From an uncultured Porphyromonadaceae bacterium (GTDB lineage: Bacteria; Bacteroidota; Bacteroidia; Bacteroidales; Porphyromonadaceae): a stretch of DNA of 64,000 nt. Where the stretch lies: contig CAMYAB010000004.1 of the NCBI GenBank assembly GCA_947253625.1, positions 1 through 64,000 of the forward strand, read 5' to 3'. This document shows positions 33,992-43,061 of the stretch, one piece after another (the stretch's first letter is position 1; each line of letters begins with the position of its first letter). A model generated the notes under the pieces. The model was not told the DNA's origin and searched no databases. It saw nothing but the letters and a program-made list of their open reading frames with translations. The translations under genes and the position numbers were made by a program.

Positions 33992-34729
33992 TCAATCTTC
34001 TTGGGTCGTCTGAGACAGGATCTCTTCTATATAGTCCTGAAATTCCTCCGGCTTCAGGCCATTCTCCGTACCAAAGTCTCCCACTCTTGTCCTCCTCAGT
34101 GCAGTCAGGTGAGCACCACTCCCCAGTGCCTGACCTAGATCTCTGGCGAGCGAGCGTATGTAGGTCCCTTTTCCGCAAGTGACCTCCAGCTCGATCTCCG
34201 GCAGTGACGCTTTGCGGAGCTTCAGCTCGTAGATCCACACCTCTCTGGGGGGCAACTCTAGATCGCTACCTTTTCTGGCCAGTTCGTAGGCCCGTGTCCC
34301 TTCCACATTGACGGCCGAAAAGAGTGGCGGGGACTGTAGGATCGGCCCCTCAAAGGCTGCAAGAGCATCGTGTATCATTTCCGAGGTGATGTGTTCGTAC
34401 GGATACACCCCGTCCACTTCGGTCTCTAGGTCGTAGCTTGGTGTCGTGGCACCGAGTCGCAGGGTGGCCACATAGGTCTTGGGCATCAGTTGCACCTCCT
34501 CTATGCGCTTGGTGTACTTCCCTGTGCATAGGACGACCACACCGGTGGCCAGAGGATCCAGAGTGCCGGCGTGCCCAACCTTGATCCGCTTGACCCCCAG
34601 GGCTTTGGAGAGCAACCACCGAAAGCGGTTGACGACATCAAAGCTCGTCCAGCCCAATGGCTTGTCGACGACTACAAACTGTCCGTCGCTAAAGGGATTG
34701 GGGGGAGTCCGGTGCGGTTGCTTATTCAT
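33992..34729 (-). CDS. truB: tRNA pseudouridine-55 synthase
   Basis: The 245-aa enzyme makes pseudouridine in the T loop of tRNAs. The catalytic Asp is in VGHAGTLDPLATGVVVLCTG (about residue 56). KPLGWTSFDVVNRFRW near the start, and CGKGTYIRSLARDLGQALG near residue 175, are the other family blocks. The start at 34729 is six bases after uppP. Confidence 0.96.
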   Translation of the reverse strand: MNKQPHRTPPNPFSDGQFVVVDKPLGWTSFDVVNRFRWLLSKALGVKRIKVGHAGTLDPLATGVVVLCTGKYTKRIEEVQLMPKTYVATLRLGATTPSYDLETEVDGVYPYEHITSEMIHDALAAFEGPILQSPPLFSAVNVEGTRAYELARKGSDLELPPREVWIYELKLRKASLPEIELEVTCGKGTYIRSLARDLGQALGSGAHLTALRRTRVGDFGTENGLKPEEFQDYIEEILSQTTQED

Positions 34730-34735
34730 CTCTGC

Positions 34736-35590
34736 TTAGTGAATGATTGCCAAGTCCATGCCCAGTGCCAGAGCTGCGAGGATTAGTCCTCCCACAATGA
34801 TACGATACAGGCCAAATGCCCTAAAGCTATGGCGCTGTATGTACATGATGAAGTATCGGATCGCAACTGCGGCCACCAAAAAGGCCACCACATTCCCCAC
34901 CACCAGGGTGAGCATATTGTCTTGTAGGATGGACAGCCGGTCGCTCCTAAAGAGCTTGATGACTTGGAGCAGTGAGGCTCCAAACATCGTCGGAACCGCC
35001 AAAAAGAAGCTAAACTCAGCGGCTCTTTTTCGGTCGAGCCCCACCACCATACCACCGACGATGGTGCTCATGGAGCGAGACATCCCCGGGAAAAACATGG
35101 CGATGCACTGGAAAAGTCCTATGGCAAATGCTTGTACGTAGGATATGTTTTGCCGTGTTCCCCGCTTTACCCATCGGTCGATGAAGAGCATGATCACGCC
35201 TCCGACCACAAGGTTCAGCGCAATCACCCACACCTTTCCCAGCACCTCGTCCACCCAGTCGTCAAAGAGCAGCCCCAGGACTACGGCCGGTATGAGAGCC
35301 ACGATTAGCTTTAGGTAAAAGCTCACTCGCCCCACAGCCTTGCGCCATAGAGGCACCTTCTCTGATCGGAGTGCCGGCGGAACTGAAAAATCAAAAAAGT
35401 ACCTGTAGTACATCAGGACTACCGCCAAGATGGCCCCAAACTGAATCATGACCGTAAAGGCCTTGACATAGGGCGTACTCTCAATCCCCAGCAAGGCCTG
35501 AGCGATGACCATGTGGCCGGTACTCGACACCGGCAAAAACTCGGTCAGCCCCTCCACGACGGCAAGTATGATGGACTCGAATAGTGTCAT
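34736..35590 (-). CDS. uppP: Undecaprenyl-diphosphatase
   Basis: The 284-aa membrane enzyme (BacA) recycles undecaprenyl pyrophosphate to the carrier lipid for wall and glycan synthesis. It starts MTLFESIILAVVEGLTEF at 35590, with the active site EGLTEFLPVSSTGHMVIA and the second motif FFPGMSRSMSTIVGGM (about residue 163). Seven or eight helices are visible. Its start overlaps the DUF3098 stop by four bases. Confidence 0.96.
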   Translation of the reverse strand: MTLFESIILAVVEGLTEFLPVSSTGHMVIAQALLGIESTPYVKAFTVMIQFGAILAVVLMYYRYFFDFSVPPALRSEKVPLWRKAVGRVSFYLKLIVALIPAVVLGLLFDDWVDEVLGKVWVIALNLVVGGVIMLFIDRWVKRGTRQNISYVQAFAIGLFQCIAMFFPGMSRSMSTIVGGMVVGLDRKRAAEFSFFLAVPTMFGASLLQVIKLFRSDRLSILQDNMLTLVVGNVVAFLVAAVAIRYFIMYIQRHSFRAFGLYRIIVGGLILAALALGMDLAIIH

Positions 35591-35853
35591 TTCCGGACTC
35601 TGCCACGGTATAGGATTGCGACCACCACATCCAGATATCCGATGGCGCAAATGACGGGAGCCAGCACTATCCTACGTGTGCTAAACACACTCTCGTCAAA
35701 GCTCACGCCATCCGGAGAGCTACCACCGGACATGAGTAGGTACCCGATCGTGATCAGGAGGAGTGAGAGGAGTAGGAGGTAGCCGTTGACCTTGGTAAAT
35801 CCGGAGCGATAGGAGCCCTTGTCGGGCTTCGCTTCTCGTTGTTCGATATTCAT
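35587..35853 (-). CDS. DUF3098 small membrane protein
   Basis: The 88-aa protein has two helices (about 23-42 and 64-82) and a charged N-terminus. It matches the Bacteroidetes DUF3098 family, nearly always found between ftsX and uppP. Function unknown; position suggests a role with the envelope or division machinery. Confidence 0.85.
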   Translation of the reverse strand: MNIEQREAKPDKGSYRSGFTKVNGYLLLLSLLLITIGYLLMSGGSSPDGVSFDESVFSTRRIVLAPVICAIGYLDVVVAILYRGRVRK

Positions 35854-35880
35854 GAGATAGCTGTGTCTACGTGTTTGTTG

Positions 35881-36765
35881 TCAGGCTCGGTAGAGCTTGT
35901 CCGCATCCATCTTGAGGTAGTGCGTGACTGCGGCGGCGGCACTCAGCCAGCTGATCAGGATGCCTAGAGCCAATACGATGCCGGCTACGATACCGGCGTT
36001 GGCCGGGGTGAGGACCGTCCGCATGATCGGGTAGGTGGTCATCACATGTGTCCATGCCCATCCAAGCAGCCCCAAGGCCACAATGGCCGAAATCACACCA
36101 CTCCACACATTGGAGCGAATGAAGGGAGCGCGAATGAACGAGGGTGTGGCACCCACCAAGCGCATCGTGTAGATCAAGAACCGCTTGGAGTAGATCAGGA
36201 GGCGTATCGTGTTGTTGATCAGTACAGTCGAGATCAAGAGCAGTAGCAGTGCCACCACGATCATCACAAGGGTCACGGTCCGGATATTGCTGTTGAGCTC
36301 CTCCACCAGATCTTTTCGGAAGCTGACCGACTGTGTCAGTGGGTAGCTGTTGAGCTTTTGCTCAATCATTCGGATGCTGTCGGGAGAGGTGATGTAGTCG
36401 GCCTTGATATAGACCTCAAAAGTGGGAGACAAGGGGTTCCAGCCCAAAAACTCCTCCGGACTCTCGCCCAACTCCTGCGTGAGGTCGATCATTGCTTGCT
36501 CTTTGGAGAAAAACTCCACCCCGCGCACAAAGGGCTCTTTGGTAATCAATCCCTGCATATTGGCAATCTCCGAGTCGGTGGCTTCGGGGGTCAGGAGGAC
36601 CGTGAAGTTGAAGCTCTCGCGGACATAGTCCTTGAGACCGGTTGCCACTAGTCCCAGCATCGCCACCACTCCGACCAAAAAGAGTACCATGGAGATACTG
36701 ATGATACTGATGATCCGTGAGTGCAAAAAGCCGGGCGCTTTTTTGCCTTGTTCGTGCTTAGACAT
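35881..36765 (-). CDS. ftsX: Cell division protein FtsX
   Basis: The 294-aa permease-like protein has helix 1 at about residues 15-42, a periplasmic domain to about 165, and three more helices (165-190, 220-240, 255-285), the FtsX topology. With FtsE (not in this window) it controls wall hydrolases at the septum. It is first in the eleven-gene run; a -7 box lies at 36809-36816. Confidence 0.93.
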   Translation of the reverse strand: MSKHEQGKKAPGFLHSRIISIISISMVLFLVGVVAMLGLVATGLKDYVRESFNFTVLLTPEATDSEIANMQGLITKEPFVRGVEFFSKEQAMIDLTQELGESPEEFLGWNPLSPTFEVYIKADYITSPDSIRMIEQKLNSYPLTQSVSFRKDLVEELNSNIRTVTLVMIVVALLLLLISTVLINNTIRLLIYSKRFLIYTMRLVGATPSFIRAPFIRSNVWSGVISAIVALGLLGWAWTHVMTTYPIMRTVLTPANAGIVAGIVLALGILISWLSAAAAVTHYLKMDADKLYRA

Positions 36766-36808
36766 TTCTTTGTTTTATCAAGCCTGATGGTAACTGTTCC
36801 AAACGCCC

Positions 36809-36816
36809 AAAGTTAC
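36809..36816 (-). promoter_or_regulatory. -7 box upstream of ftsX
   Basis: TAACTTTGGGCG on the minus strand, 44 bases before the start; no TTG at the usual distance. Confidence 0.5.
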
Positions 36817-37004
36817 CTATTTTTCTGCACAGTGCCGAACCCCCCGAGCCACCTCCCGTCCCACAGGTTAGGCACTTGTGTCTCCTCCTAGGAGCTTCGT
36901 GATGGTCGCCACGCTGCTCGGCGCATATTTAGGAGGAAGGAAGAAAAACCCGGCAAGCTCGGAGAAAAACTCGGCAGGCTCGGAGAAAAAGATGCGCTTG
37001 TCCT

Positions 37005-37125
37005 ATGAAAAAGATAAAATCACTGTGTGATTTATTCAAATCACACAGTGACCTGAATAAATCACTAAGTGATTTGAAGAAATCACTTAGTGATTTGGAG
37101 TTTTTCGACCGGGAAAAATAGTTTG
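37005..37125 (+). repeat. Palindrome array, family A copy 3
   Basis: ATGAAAAAGATA is followed by four AAATCACnnnGTGATTT-type units (37017-37096, 21-bp period, second unit ends diverged) and TTTTTCGACC with AAAAATAGTTTG. Two direct copies of GCTCGGAGAAAAA precede it (about 36958-36990), a segment also found before copy 4. The gap 36766-37453 holds nothing else that I can identify as a gene. Confidence 0.88.
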
Positions 37126-37453
37126 GAAGTACATAGCGTGGACTTTCTAACCTTGGGTGAGGACTTTTTGACCAGTCGGAATGCCAAAGGTTTGGCCCTT
37201 AGGTGCACGCTCCGCCTGATAAATGTGGCGATGGTGTGGTCGGAGTCGGAGTTGCGTTTTTTTCGTAAATTCGCAGAAAGGGCGCACGGCCACGTTGGAT
37301 TGACAATGTCCGAGTGGGTTGCCCCCTTTTTCATCCTCCCCTTTTTGCTCCGATGTGGTGGGCCTGCACATCCGTTTGCTCGGCACTTGTCGGGATGGGG
37401 GGCTGATCGAGAAAAAGACGACACAACCCAAAATTTTTTTTTTGACCATAAAC

Positions 37454-39517
37454 ATGAGTAAGGTATTGAAAAAGATGGCTATGACTGCTGTCCTCTGTGG
37501 CTCCCTCACGGTGGGTGGGGCCACACTTCCTGCATCGGCAGGATCCAAGAGATTTACCCCGGAGGCAATGATGGAGCTCTATAGGATAGGGGGTCCGGAG
37601 CTTTCGCCGGACGCTCGGCACTACCTATATACGCGTAGCAAGCCCAACTTGGCTGAAAACTCCTCCACTACCGAGATAATGCTTGGGGAGGTGGGCAAGC
37701 CCGGGGCTGCACGGGTATTGGTGGAGGGCAAGGGGCACTCGCCCGTGTTTCTCGACAACCGTACTGTCGCATACATTACGACTGACCGGACGCCGGCTCA
37801 GGTGGCACTGATCAATATCGATGGGAGCGGCAGGAGGGTCGTCTCGGACTATCCTTTTGAGGTGGAGGCGTTCCTTTTCTCGCCCAAGCGCGACAAAGTG
37901 GTGGTGATCCGTGAGCGTGAGTTGCCACAAATTGCCAAGCAGGAAAACCCGGACTTGGACAAAACCTCCGGCCTGATCTTTGATGACCTGATGTACAAGC
38001 ACTGGGACCACTGGAATCTCACGACTCGCCAGCCCTATATCTCCACGGTCTCCTCAGATCTGAAGATCAGCTCCGATCTGACACCGGTCCTGGGAGAGGG
38101 CGAGTGGTACGAGGTCCCGACCAAGCCTTTTTCGGGCGTGGAGGATCTGAGCTGGAGCCCCGATGGCTCCAAGCTGGCCTACTCTTGTCGCAAAAAGATG
38201 GGGCTGGCGTACGCCGTGTCGACCAATACGGATATATATGTCTACGACCTGAAGAGTGGTGAGACTACCAATATCACCGAGGGAATGATGGGCTACGACA
38301 CCCACCCGGCCTACTCGTCCGATGGAAGGTACATCGCCTGGATCAGCATGGAGCGTGATGGCTACGAGGCGGATCTGAAGCGTCTTTTTGTCCTGGATAC
38401 CCGGACGGGGCAGAAGACCTTTTTGAGCCGAGACTATGACAACTTTGTGGACGACTTTGCGTGGATGGACGGGGATCGTCGTATCCGATTTGTCAGCAAT
38501 GATAGGGGGCTGGGGTCGCTTTTTGAGATCGACCTAAACGGTAAGGTGACCCGCACCTACAAGCCCAAGCAGGCCGATGTCACGGCCTTTTCGGGGACGG
38601 GTGATGTGGTGCTCTTTGCGATGCAGTCGATGGAGTCACCGGCTGACCTGTATTGTATGGTGGGCAAGAAACCGGTCCAAAAACTGACCACGGAGAATGA
38701 TGCTTTCCTAGCCCAGTTTGGCAAAATAACGATACAGGAGCGCTGGATACCGACGACGACGGGAGAGAAGATGCTGGTGTGGGTGGTGTTGCCACCCGAC
38801 TTTGATGCCACAAAAAAGTACCCCGCAATACTCTACTGCCAAGGTGGTCCGCAGAGTACGGTGAGCCAATTTTGGAGCTATCGGTGGAACATCCGCACCT
38901 TTGCCAGTGGAGGGTACGTCATGGTCCTGCCCAACCGACACGGGGTCCCGGGTTTTGGCAAAGCCTGGAACGAACAAATAAGTGGTGACTACGGTGGACA
39001 AAATATGAAGGACTACCTCACCGCCATAGACGAAGTGGCCAAGGAGCCCTATGTGGACGAAAATCGACTGGGTGCGACGGGGGCAAGCTATGGTGGCTTT
39101 TCGGTCTATTGGCTGGCCGGACACCACGAGGGAAGATTCAAGGCCCTGATGGCGCATGCCGGGATTTTCAACCTCGAGGCACAGTACCTCGAGACAGAGG
39201 AAAAGTGGTTCGCCAACTGGGATATGGGCGGTGCCTACTGGGACAAGGACAATGCGATCGCACAGCGCACTTTTGCCAACTCCCCCCATCGCTTTGTGAA
39301 CAAGTGGACTGCCCCCATCCTCATCTCGGTGGGCGACTTGGACTACAGGATTGTCTCCTCACAGGGTATGCAGGCTTTTGACGCAGCCAGGATGCATGGG
39401 CTACCCGCACGCCTCCTCTACTACCCCGATGAGAGCCACTGGATCCTACGACCACAGAATGGCGTGCTCTTTTACCGCACGTGGTTTGACTGGATGGATC
39501 GTTACCTGAAACAATGA
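37454..39517 (+). CDS. dpp5: Dipeptidyl-peptidase 5-like S9 peptidase
   Basis: The 687-aa protein starts MSKVLKKMAMTAVLCGSLTV at 37454 with a signal peptide cut after about residue 28 (PASAG), so it is periplasmic. A beta-propeller (about 40-400) precedes the alpha/beta-hydrolase domain. The triad is Ser545 (GASYGG), Asp630 (DLDYRI) and His662 (DESHW). These spacings (85 and 32) equal those reported for P. gingivalis DPP5. Such enzymes release dipeptides from the N-terminus of peptides, with broad taste for Ala and hydrophobic residues at P1. Its stop overlaps the start of the tricorn-type gene. Confidence 0.82.
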   Translation: MSKVLKKMAMTAVLCGSLTVGGATLPASAGSKRFTPEAMMELYRIGGPELSPDARHYLYTRSKPNLAENSSTTEIMLGEVGKPGAARVLVEGKGHSPVFLDNRTVAYITTDRTPAQVALINIDGSGRRVVSDYPFEVEAFLFSPKRDKVVVIRERELPQIAKQENPDLDKTSGLIFDDLMYKHWDHWNLTTRQPYISTVSSDLKISSDLTPVLGEGEWYEVPTKPFSGVEDLSWSPDGSKLAYSCRKKMGLAYAVSTNTDIYVYDLKSGETTNITEGMMGYDTHPAYSSDGRYIAWISMERDGYEADLKRLFVLDTRTGQKTFLSRDYDNFVDDFAWMDGDRRIRFVSNDRGLGSLFEIDLNGKVTRTYKPKQADVTAFSGTGDVVLFAMQSMESPADLYCMVGKKPVQKLTTENDAFLAQFGKITIQERWIPTTTGEKMLVWVVLPPDFDATKKYPAILYCQGGPQSTVSQFWSYRWNIRTFASGGYVMVLPNRHGVPGFGKAWNEQISGDYGGQNMKDYLTAIDEVAKEPYVDENRLGATGASYGGFSVYWLAGHHEGRFKALMAHAGIFNLEAQYLETEEKWFANWDMGGAYWDKDNAIAQRTFANSPHRFVNKWTAPILISVGDLDYRIVSSQGMQAFDAARMHGLPARLLYYPDESHWILRPQNGVLFYRTWFDWMDRYLKQ

Positions 39518-42500
39518 CACAGATGAAATCTATGAGAAATACCCTCGCATTACTTGCACTACTGATTGGCTCCCTGAGTGCTGTCGCACAGGAGAATGCT
39601 CCCCGATGGATCCGCTATCCGGCCATCTCGCCGGACGGATCGGAGATAGCGTTTAGCTACCAAGGAGATATCTACAAGGTCAGTCGTACCGGAGGACCGG
39701 CCCAGCGACTGACTACGGATGTAGCCTATGACACACAGCCTATATGGTCACCGGATGGGAGGCAGATCGCCTTTGTGAGCACCCGATACTATGGTGCGCG
39801 AGATATCTACACGATGAGTGCTCAGGGTGGCGTGGCCAAGAGGGTCACGACCCACTCGACCTCCGAGACGCCACTCTTTTTCAGCAACGATGGCAAGTAC
39901 ATCTACTATGCGGCTCAGATACAGGATGAGGCCCAAAGTGCGCTGAACCCCAATAGGCGGATGAATGAAATGTATCGTATCCCCACAGAGGGCGGACGCT
40001 CTACGCTGGTGATGGGCACACCACTCTCTGCGGCAACGCTGGATCCCAAAGGAAAGTTCGTGCTGTATGAGGACCAAAAAGGCATGGAAAACTATTGGCG
40101 GAAGCACCAGAAAAACTCGATAGCACGAGACATTGTCCGGTACGACTTTGCCACCAAGGCCTATACCCCGGTCGTGACTTCGGAGAGTGAGGATCGCAAC
40201 CCTGTCCTCTCTGCAGATGGTAGGACACTCTACTTCTTGAGCGAACGCAACGGCTCGTTCAACCTCTACTCCACCGACCTGCGGAAAGGGGCTGAGGCTA
40301 AGCAACTGACGGACTTCAAGGAGCATCCCGTGCGCTTTTTGAGCATCGCCAAGGATAACACACTGGCCTTTGCCTACGATGGTGAGCTGTACACCCTTGT
40401 CCCCGGTGGTAGGGCAGAGAAGGTGAGGGTGGAGCTACACAATGACCTAGGCCCGGATCTTGTCGAGAATCTAAGGCTAAGAGGCGGAATCACCTCGGCC
40501 GCTGTCTCGGATGATGGCAAGCAGATCGCTTTTGTCATTCGGGGTGAGGTCTTTGTCACCTCCTCGGACTACAAGACCACCAAGCGGATTACCAACACCG
40601 CGGCAGAGGAGTCTTCGGTCACCTTTGGCCCCGATGGGCGCACCCTGGTCTACGCCAGCAGGCGTGACGGGAGCAGTGATCTGTATGTCGCACGCATCGT
40701 CCGAGATGAAGAAAAGACCTTCCCTTACGCAACGCTGATAAGGGAGGAAAAGTTGATCCCCGATGTTTCTGCCGAAAAGATGAGGCCCCTCTTTTCTCCT
40801 GATGGTAAGGAGATTGCTTTTGTTCTCGATCGGAACAAAGTGGCGGTCTATAATCTCGCAGACAAGCGCTTGCGTCGTATCGTGGACGATGGTGTGGTCA
40901 GCTATCGAGATGGGGGGATTGACTTTGTCTGGTCTCCCGACAGCAGGTGGCTGGCCCTCAATATCACGACCAATCATCACGAACCCTATGCCGATGTCGT
41001 ACTAGCAAGTGTGACGGAGGACAAGCCCACACTCCACAACCTCACCAATAGTGGCTATTTTGCCACCAACCCCCGCTTTGTCATGGGCGGAGATGCCATC
41101 ATCTATGCGTCCGAACAATACGGAATGCGCAACCACGCCTCATGGGGATCGATGAATGATGTCATGATCGTCTTCCTCAATCGTGAAGCGTACAACAAGT
41201 TTAGGCTTAGCAAGGAGGAGTATGAGCTTCTGACAGAAGCGGAGAAAACAGCGCACAAGGATGAGGAGACCTCCTCCAAAGACAAAAAAGCGACAGCCAC
41301 CAAGTCGGAGACTGCACCCAAGGAGATCAGAGTGGAGCTGGAGCATATCGATCGTCGCATCCTGAGACTCACCCCCGCCTCCTCCAAGCTGGGAGATGCC
41401 TACATTACCGATGATGGCAAAAAGCTGTACTACATGGCGGCCTTTGAGGGTGGCTATGATCTGTGGGTAAAGGATCTGCGTGAGGGCGACACCAAGTTGC
41501 TCAACAAGATGAATGGTGACTCCTTCGGCATGATCCCTGACCGAGGACAAAAGAATCTCTTTCTCGTCAGTGGTGATGACCTAAAGAAAATGGAGCTCTC
41601 CTCTGAGAAAATAAGCCCGATCAGCTACGAAGCTGAGATGAAGCTCGACCGAGGAGCCGAGCGAGCCTTCATGTACGACTATGTCTGTCGAGAGGAGGCC
41701 GAACGCTTTTACGACACCGGCATGCACGGTGTGGATTGGCCGGCCCTGACGGACCACTACCGCAAGTATTTACCCTATATTACCAATAACCACGACTTCT
41801 CCGAGATGTTGTCGGAGTTGCTGGGTGAGCTAAATGTCTCGCATACCGGATCCGGCTACGCTGCTCCCAATAGTGCACCACGTACTGCCGAGCTTGGCCT
41901 TTTCTTGGACTTCACTCCCGATGACCGGGGGCTCAGGATCCAAGAAATCGTGCCCGGAGGACCTTTTGATGTCTACAATACCAGAGTCCAGCCGGGAGAC
42001 TATGTCACCGCCATAGATGGCGTGGAGATAGGTGCGGACACCGATCTTTTCCCACTGCTGGAGGGCAAAGCCGGCAGGCCCACCCTCATCGCTTTTGCAT
42101 CCAGTGGAGGCACAGCCTGGGAGGAGGTCATCAAGCCGATCACTGCATCCAAGCTCAATGCCCTACTGTACGACCGCTGGGTGGAGCATCGCGAAGCCGA
42201 GGTCGACAGCCTGTCCAATGGACGACTGGGCTATGTACACATTCCCTCCATGGATGACGCCAGCTACCGAAAGGTGTATGCCAAAGCCCTGGGCAAGTAC
42301 TACCAGAGGGAGGGGATCGTGATCGATGTGCGCTACAATGGTGGAGGACGCTTGCACGAGGATATTGAGGTCCTCTTTTCCGGGAAAAAGTACCTGACGC
42401 AGGAGATCCGTGGCGAGTACTACTGTGATATGCCCTCACGTCGCTGGACCAAGCCCAGTGTCATGGTCACGTGTGAGATGGACTACTCCAATGCCCATGG

Positions 42501-42774
42501 GACCCCCTGGGTGTACCGCCATATGGGGATCGGCAAGGTCGTCGGCATGCCTGTCCCCGGTACCATGACCTCGGTCAATTGGGTCACCCTCCAAGATCCG
42601 AGCATGTACTTTGGTATCCCGGCCGTAGGGTATAGGACGGCTGAGGGCTATGTCCTCGAAAACCACCAACTTGAGCCGGACGTGAAGGTCCCCCTGGACT
42701 GGACCAAAGCCCTCAACGGTAAGGACACCCAGCTGGAAGCTGCTGTCCGCATTCTGCTTGAGGAGCTAAAGTAG
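39514..42774 (+). CDS. Tricorn-type protease (propellers, PDZ, S41 core)
   Basis: The 1086-aa protein has a signal peptide (about residues 4-25, ALLALLIGSLSAVAQ). WD/TolB-like propeller repeats such as SPDGSEIAFSYQGDIYKV and SPDGRQIAFVSTRYYGARD fill about 25-590, with a Lys/Glu-rich linker near 590 (DEETSSKDKKATATKSE). A PDZ domain (RGLRIQEIVPGGPF and on) and a C-terminal S41 core follow, with GIVIDVRYNGGGRLHEDI and candidate nucleophile Ser in MDYSNAHGTP. Tricorn cuts peptides into short pieces through a large homo-oligomer. Here it is exported. Start at 39514 (ATGA overlap) or 39523. Confidence 0.85.
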   Translation: MTQMKSMRNTLALLALLIGSLSAVAQENAPRWIRYPAISPDGSEIAFSYQGDIYKVSRTGGPAQRLTTDVAYDTQPIWSPDGRQIAFVSTRYYGARDIYTMSAQGGVAKRVTTHSTSETPLFFSNDGKYIYYAAQIQDEAQSALNPNRRMNEMYRIPTEGGRSTLVMGTPLSAATLDPKGKFVLYEDQKGMENYWRKHQKNSIARDIVRYDFATKAYTPVVTSESEDRNPVLSADGRTLYFLSERNGSFNLYSTDLRKGAEAKQLTDFKEHPVRFLSIAKDNTLAFAYDGELYTLVPGGRAEKVRVELHNDLGPDLVENLRLRGGITSAAVSDDGKQIAFVIRGEVFVTSSDYKTTKRITNTAAEESSVTFGPDGRTLVYASRRDGSSDLYVARIVRDEEKTFPYATLIREEKLIPDVSAEKMRPLFSPDGKEIAFVLDRNKVAVYNLADKRLRRIVDDGVVSYRDGGIDFVWSPDSRWLALNITTNHHEPYADVVLASVTEDKPTLHNLTNSGYFATNPRFVMGGDAIIYASEQYGMRNHASWGSMNDVMIVFLNREAYNKFRLSKEEYELLTEAEKTAHKDEETSSKDKKATATKSETAPKEIRVELEHIDRRILRLTPASSKLGDAYITDDGKKLYYMAAFEGGYDLWVKDLREGDTKLLNKMNGDSFGMIPDRGQKNLFLVSGDDLKKMELSSEKISPISYEAEMKLDRGAERAFMYDYVCREEAERFYDTGMHGVDWPALTDHYRKYLPYITNNHDFSEMLSELLGELNVSHTGSGYAAPNSAPRTAELGLFLDFTPDDRGLRIQEIVPGGPFDVYNTRVQPGDYVTAIDGVEIGADTDLFPLLEGKAGRPTLIAFASSGGTAWEEVIKPITASKLNALLYDRWVEHREAEVDSLSNGRLGYVHIPSMDDASYRKVYAKALGKYYQREGIVIDVRYNGGGRLHEDIEVLFSGKKYLTQEIRGEYYCDMPSRRWTKPSVMVTCEMDYSNAHGTPWVYRHMGIGKVVGMPVPGTMTSVNWVTLQDPSMYFGIPAVGYRTAEGYVLENHQLEPDVKVPLDWTKALNGKDTQLEAAVRILLEELK

Positions 42775-42792
42775 CCCTCGAGCCAATCCTCT

Positions 42793-42853
42793 AAAGAAGC
42801 GGTCTCCGGTGACTTCGGCGAGCTGTGCCGAATCCACCGGAGACCGTTTCTTT
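42793..42853 (+). terminator. Terminator after the tricorn-type gene
   Basis: AAAGAAGCGGTCTCCGGTG and CACCGGAGACCGTTTCTTT pair almost fully across a 22-base loop that itself folds. Confidence 0.75.
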
Positions 42854-42875
42854 ACCCTGTCGGACCTTGTTTTTT

Positions 42876-42957
42876 AGTTCTATCCGTCTAAGTGATCGCT
42901 TCTATCTGTGAAAACTTTCGCTTCTATCCGTGAAACAGATTGCTTCTATCCGTGAAA
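42876..42957 (-). repeat. 22-bp tandem repeat array, family B copy 3
   Basis: TTGCTTCTATCCGTG-type units ending at 42910, 42932 and 42954 at a 22-bp period, after a diverged unit. The flank (CTCAAGGCTCC, TTTTTGATTTTCA) continues the homology to the other copies. Confidence 0.88.
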
Positions 42958-42987
42958 CTCAAGGCTCCTTGTAAGTTTTTGATTTTC

Positions 42988-43031
42988 AAAGGCTCCCGAG
43001 GACGTTGTTTTTGACGTCCTCGGGAGCCTTT
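42988..43031. terminator. Terminator between tricorn-type and M16 genes
   Basis: AAAGGCTCCCGAGGACGT and ACGTCCTCGGGAGCCTTT form a perfect 18-bp stem with AAA/TTT feet; it can serve both strands and is just past the M16 stop. Confidence 0.85.
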
Positions 43032-43061
43032 GTATTCTTCCAAAATCAGTGATTTTTGGAT

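Noticed and set aside
32871..34238. Longer queA start at 34238
   Set aside because: The extension overlaps truB and is Arg/Gly-rich shadow sequence.
37083..37461. Reading frames in both directions before dpp5
   Set aside because: They overlap repeat family A and each other, have no recognisable domains, and one reads into the dpp5 signal peptide.
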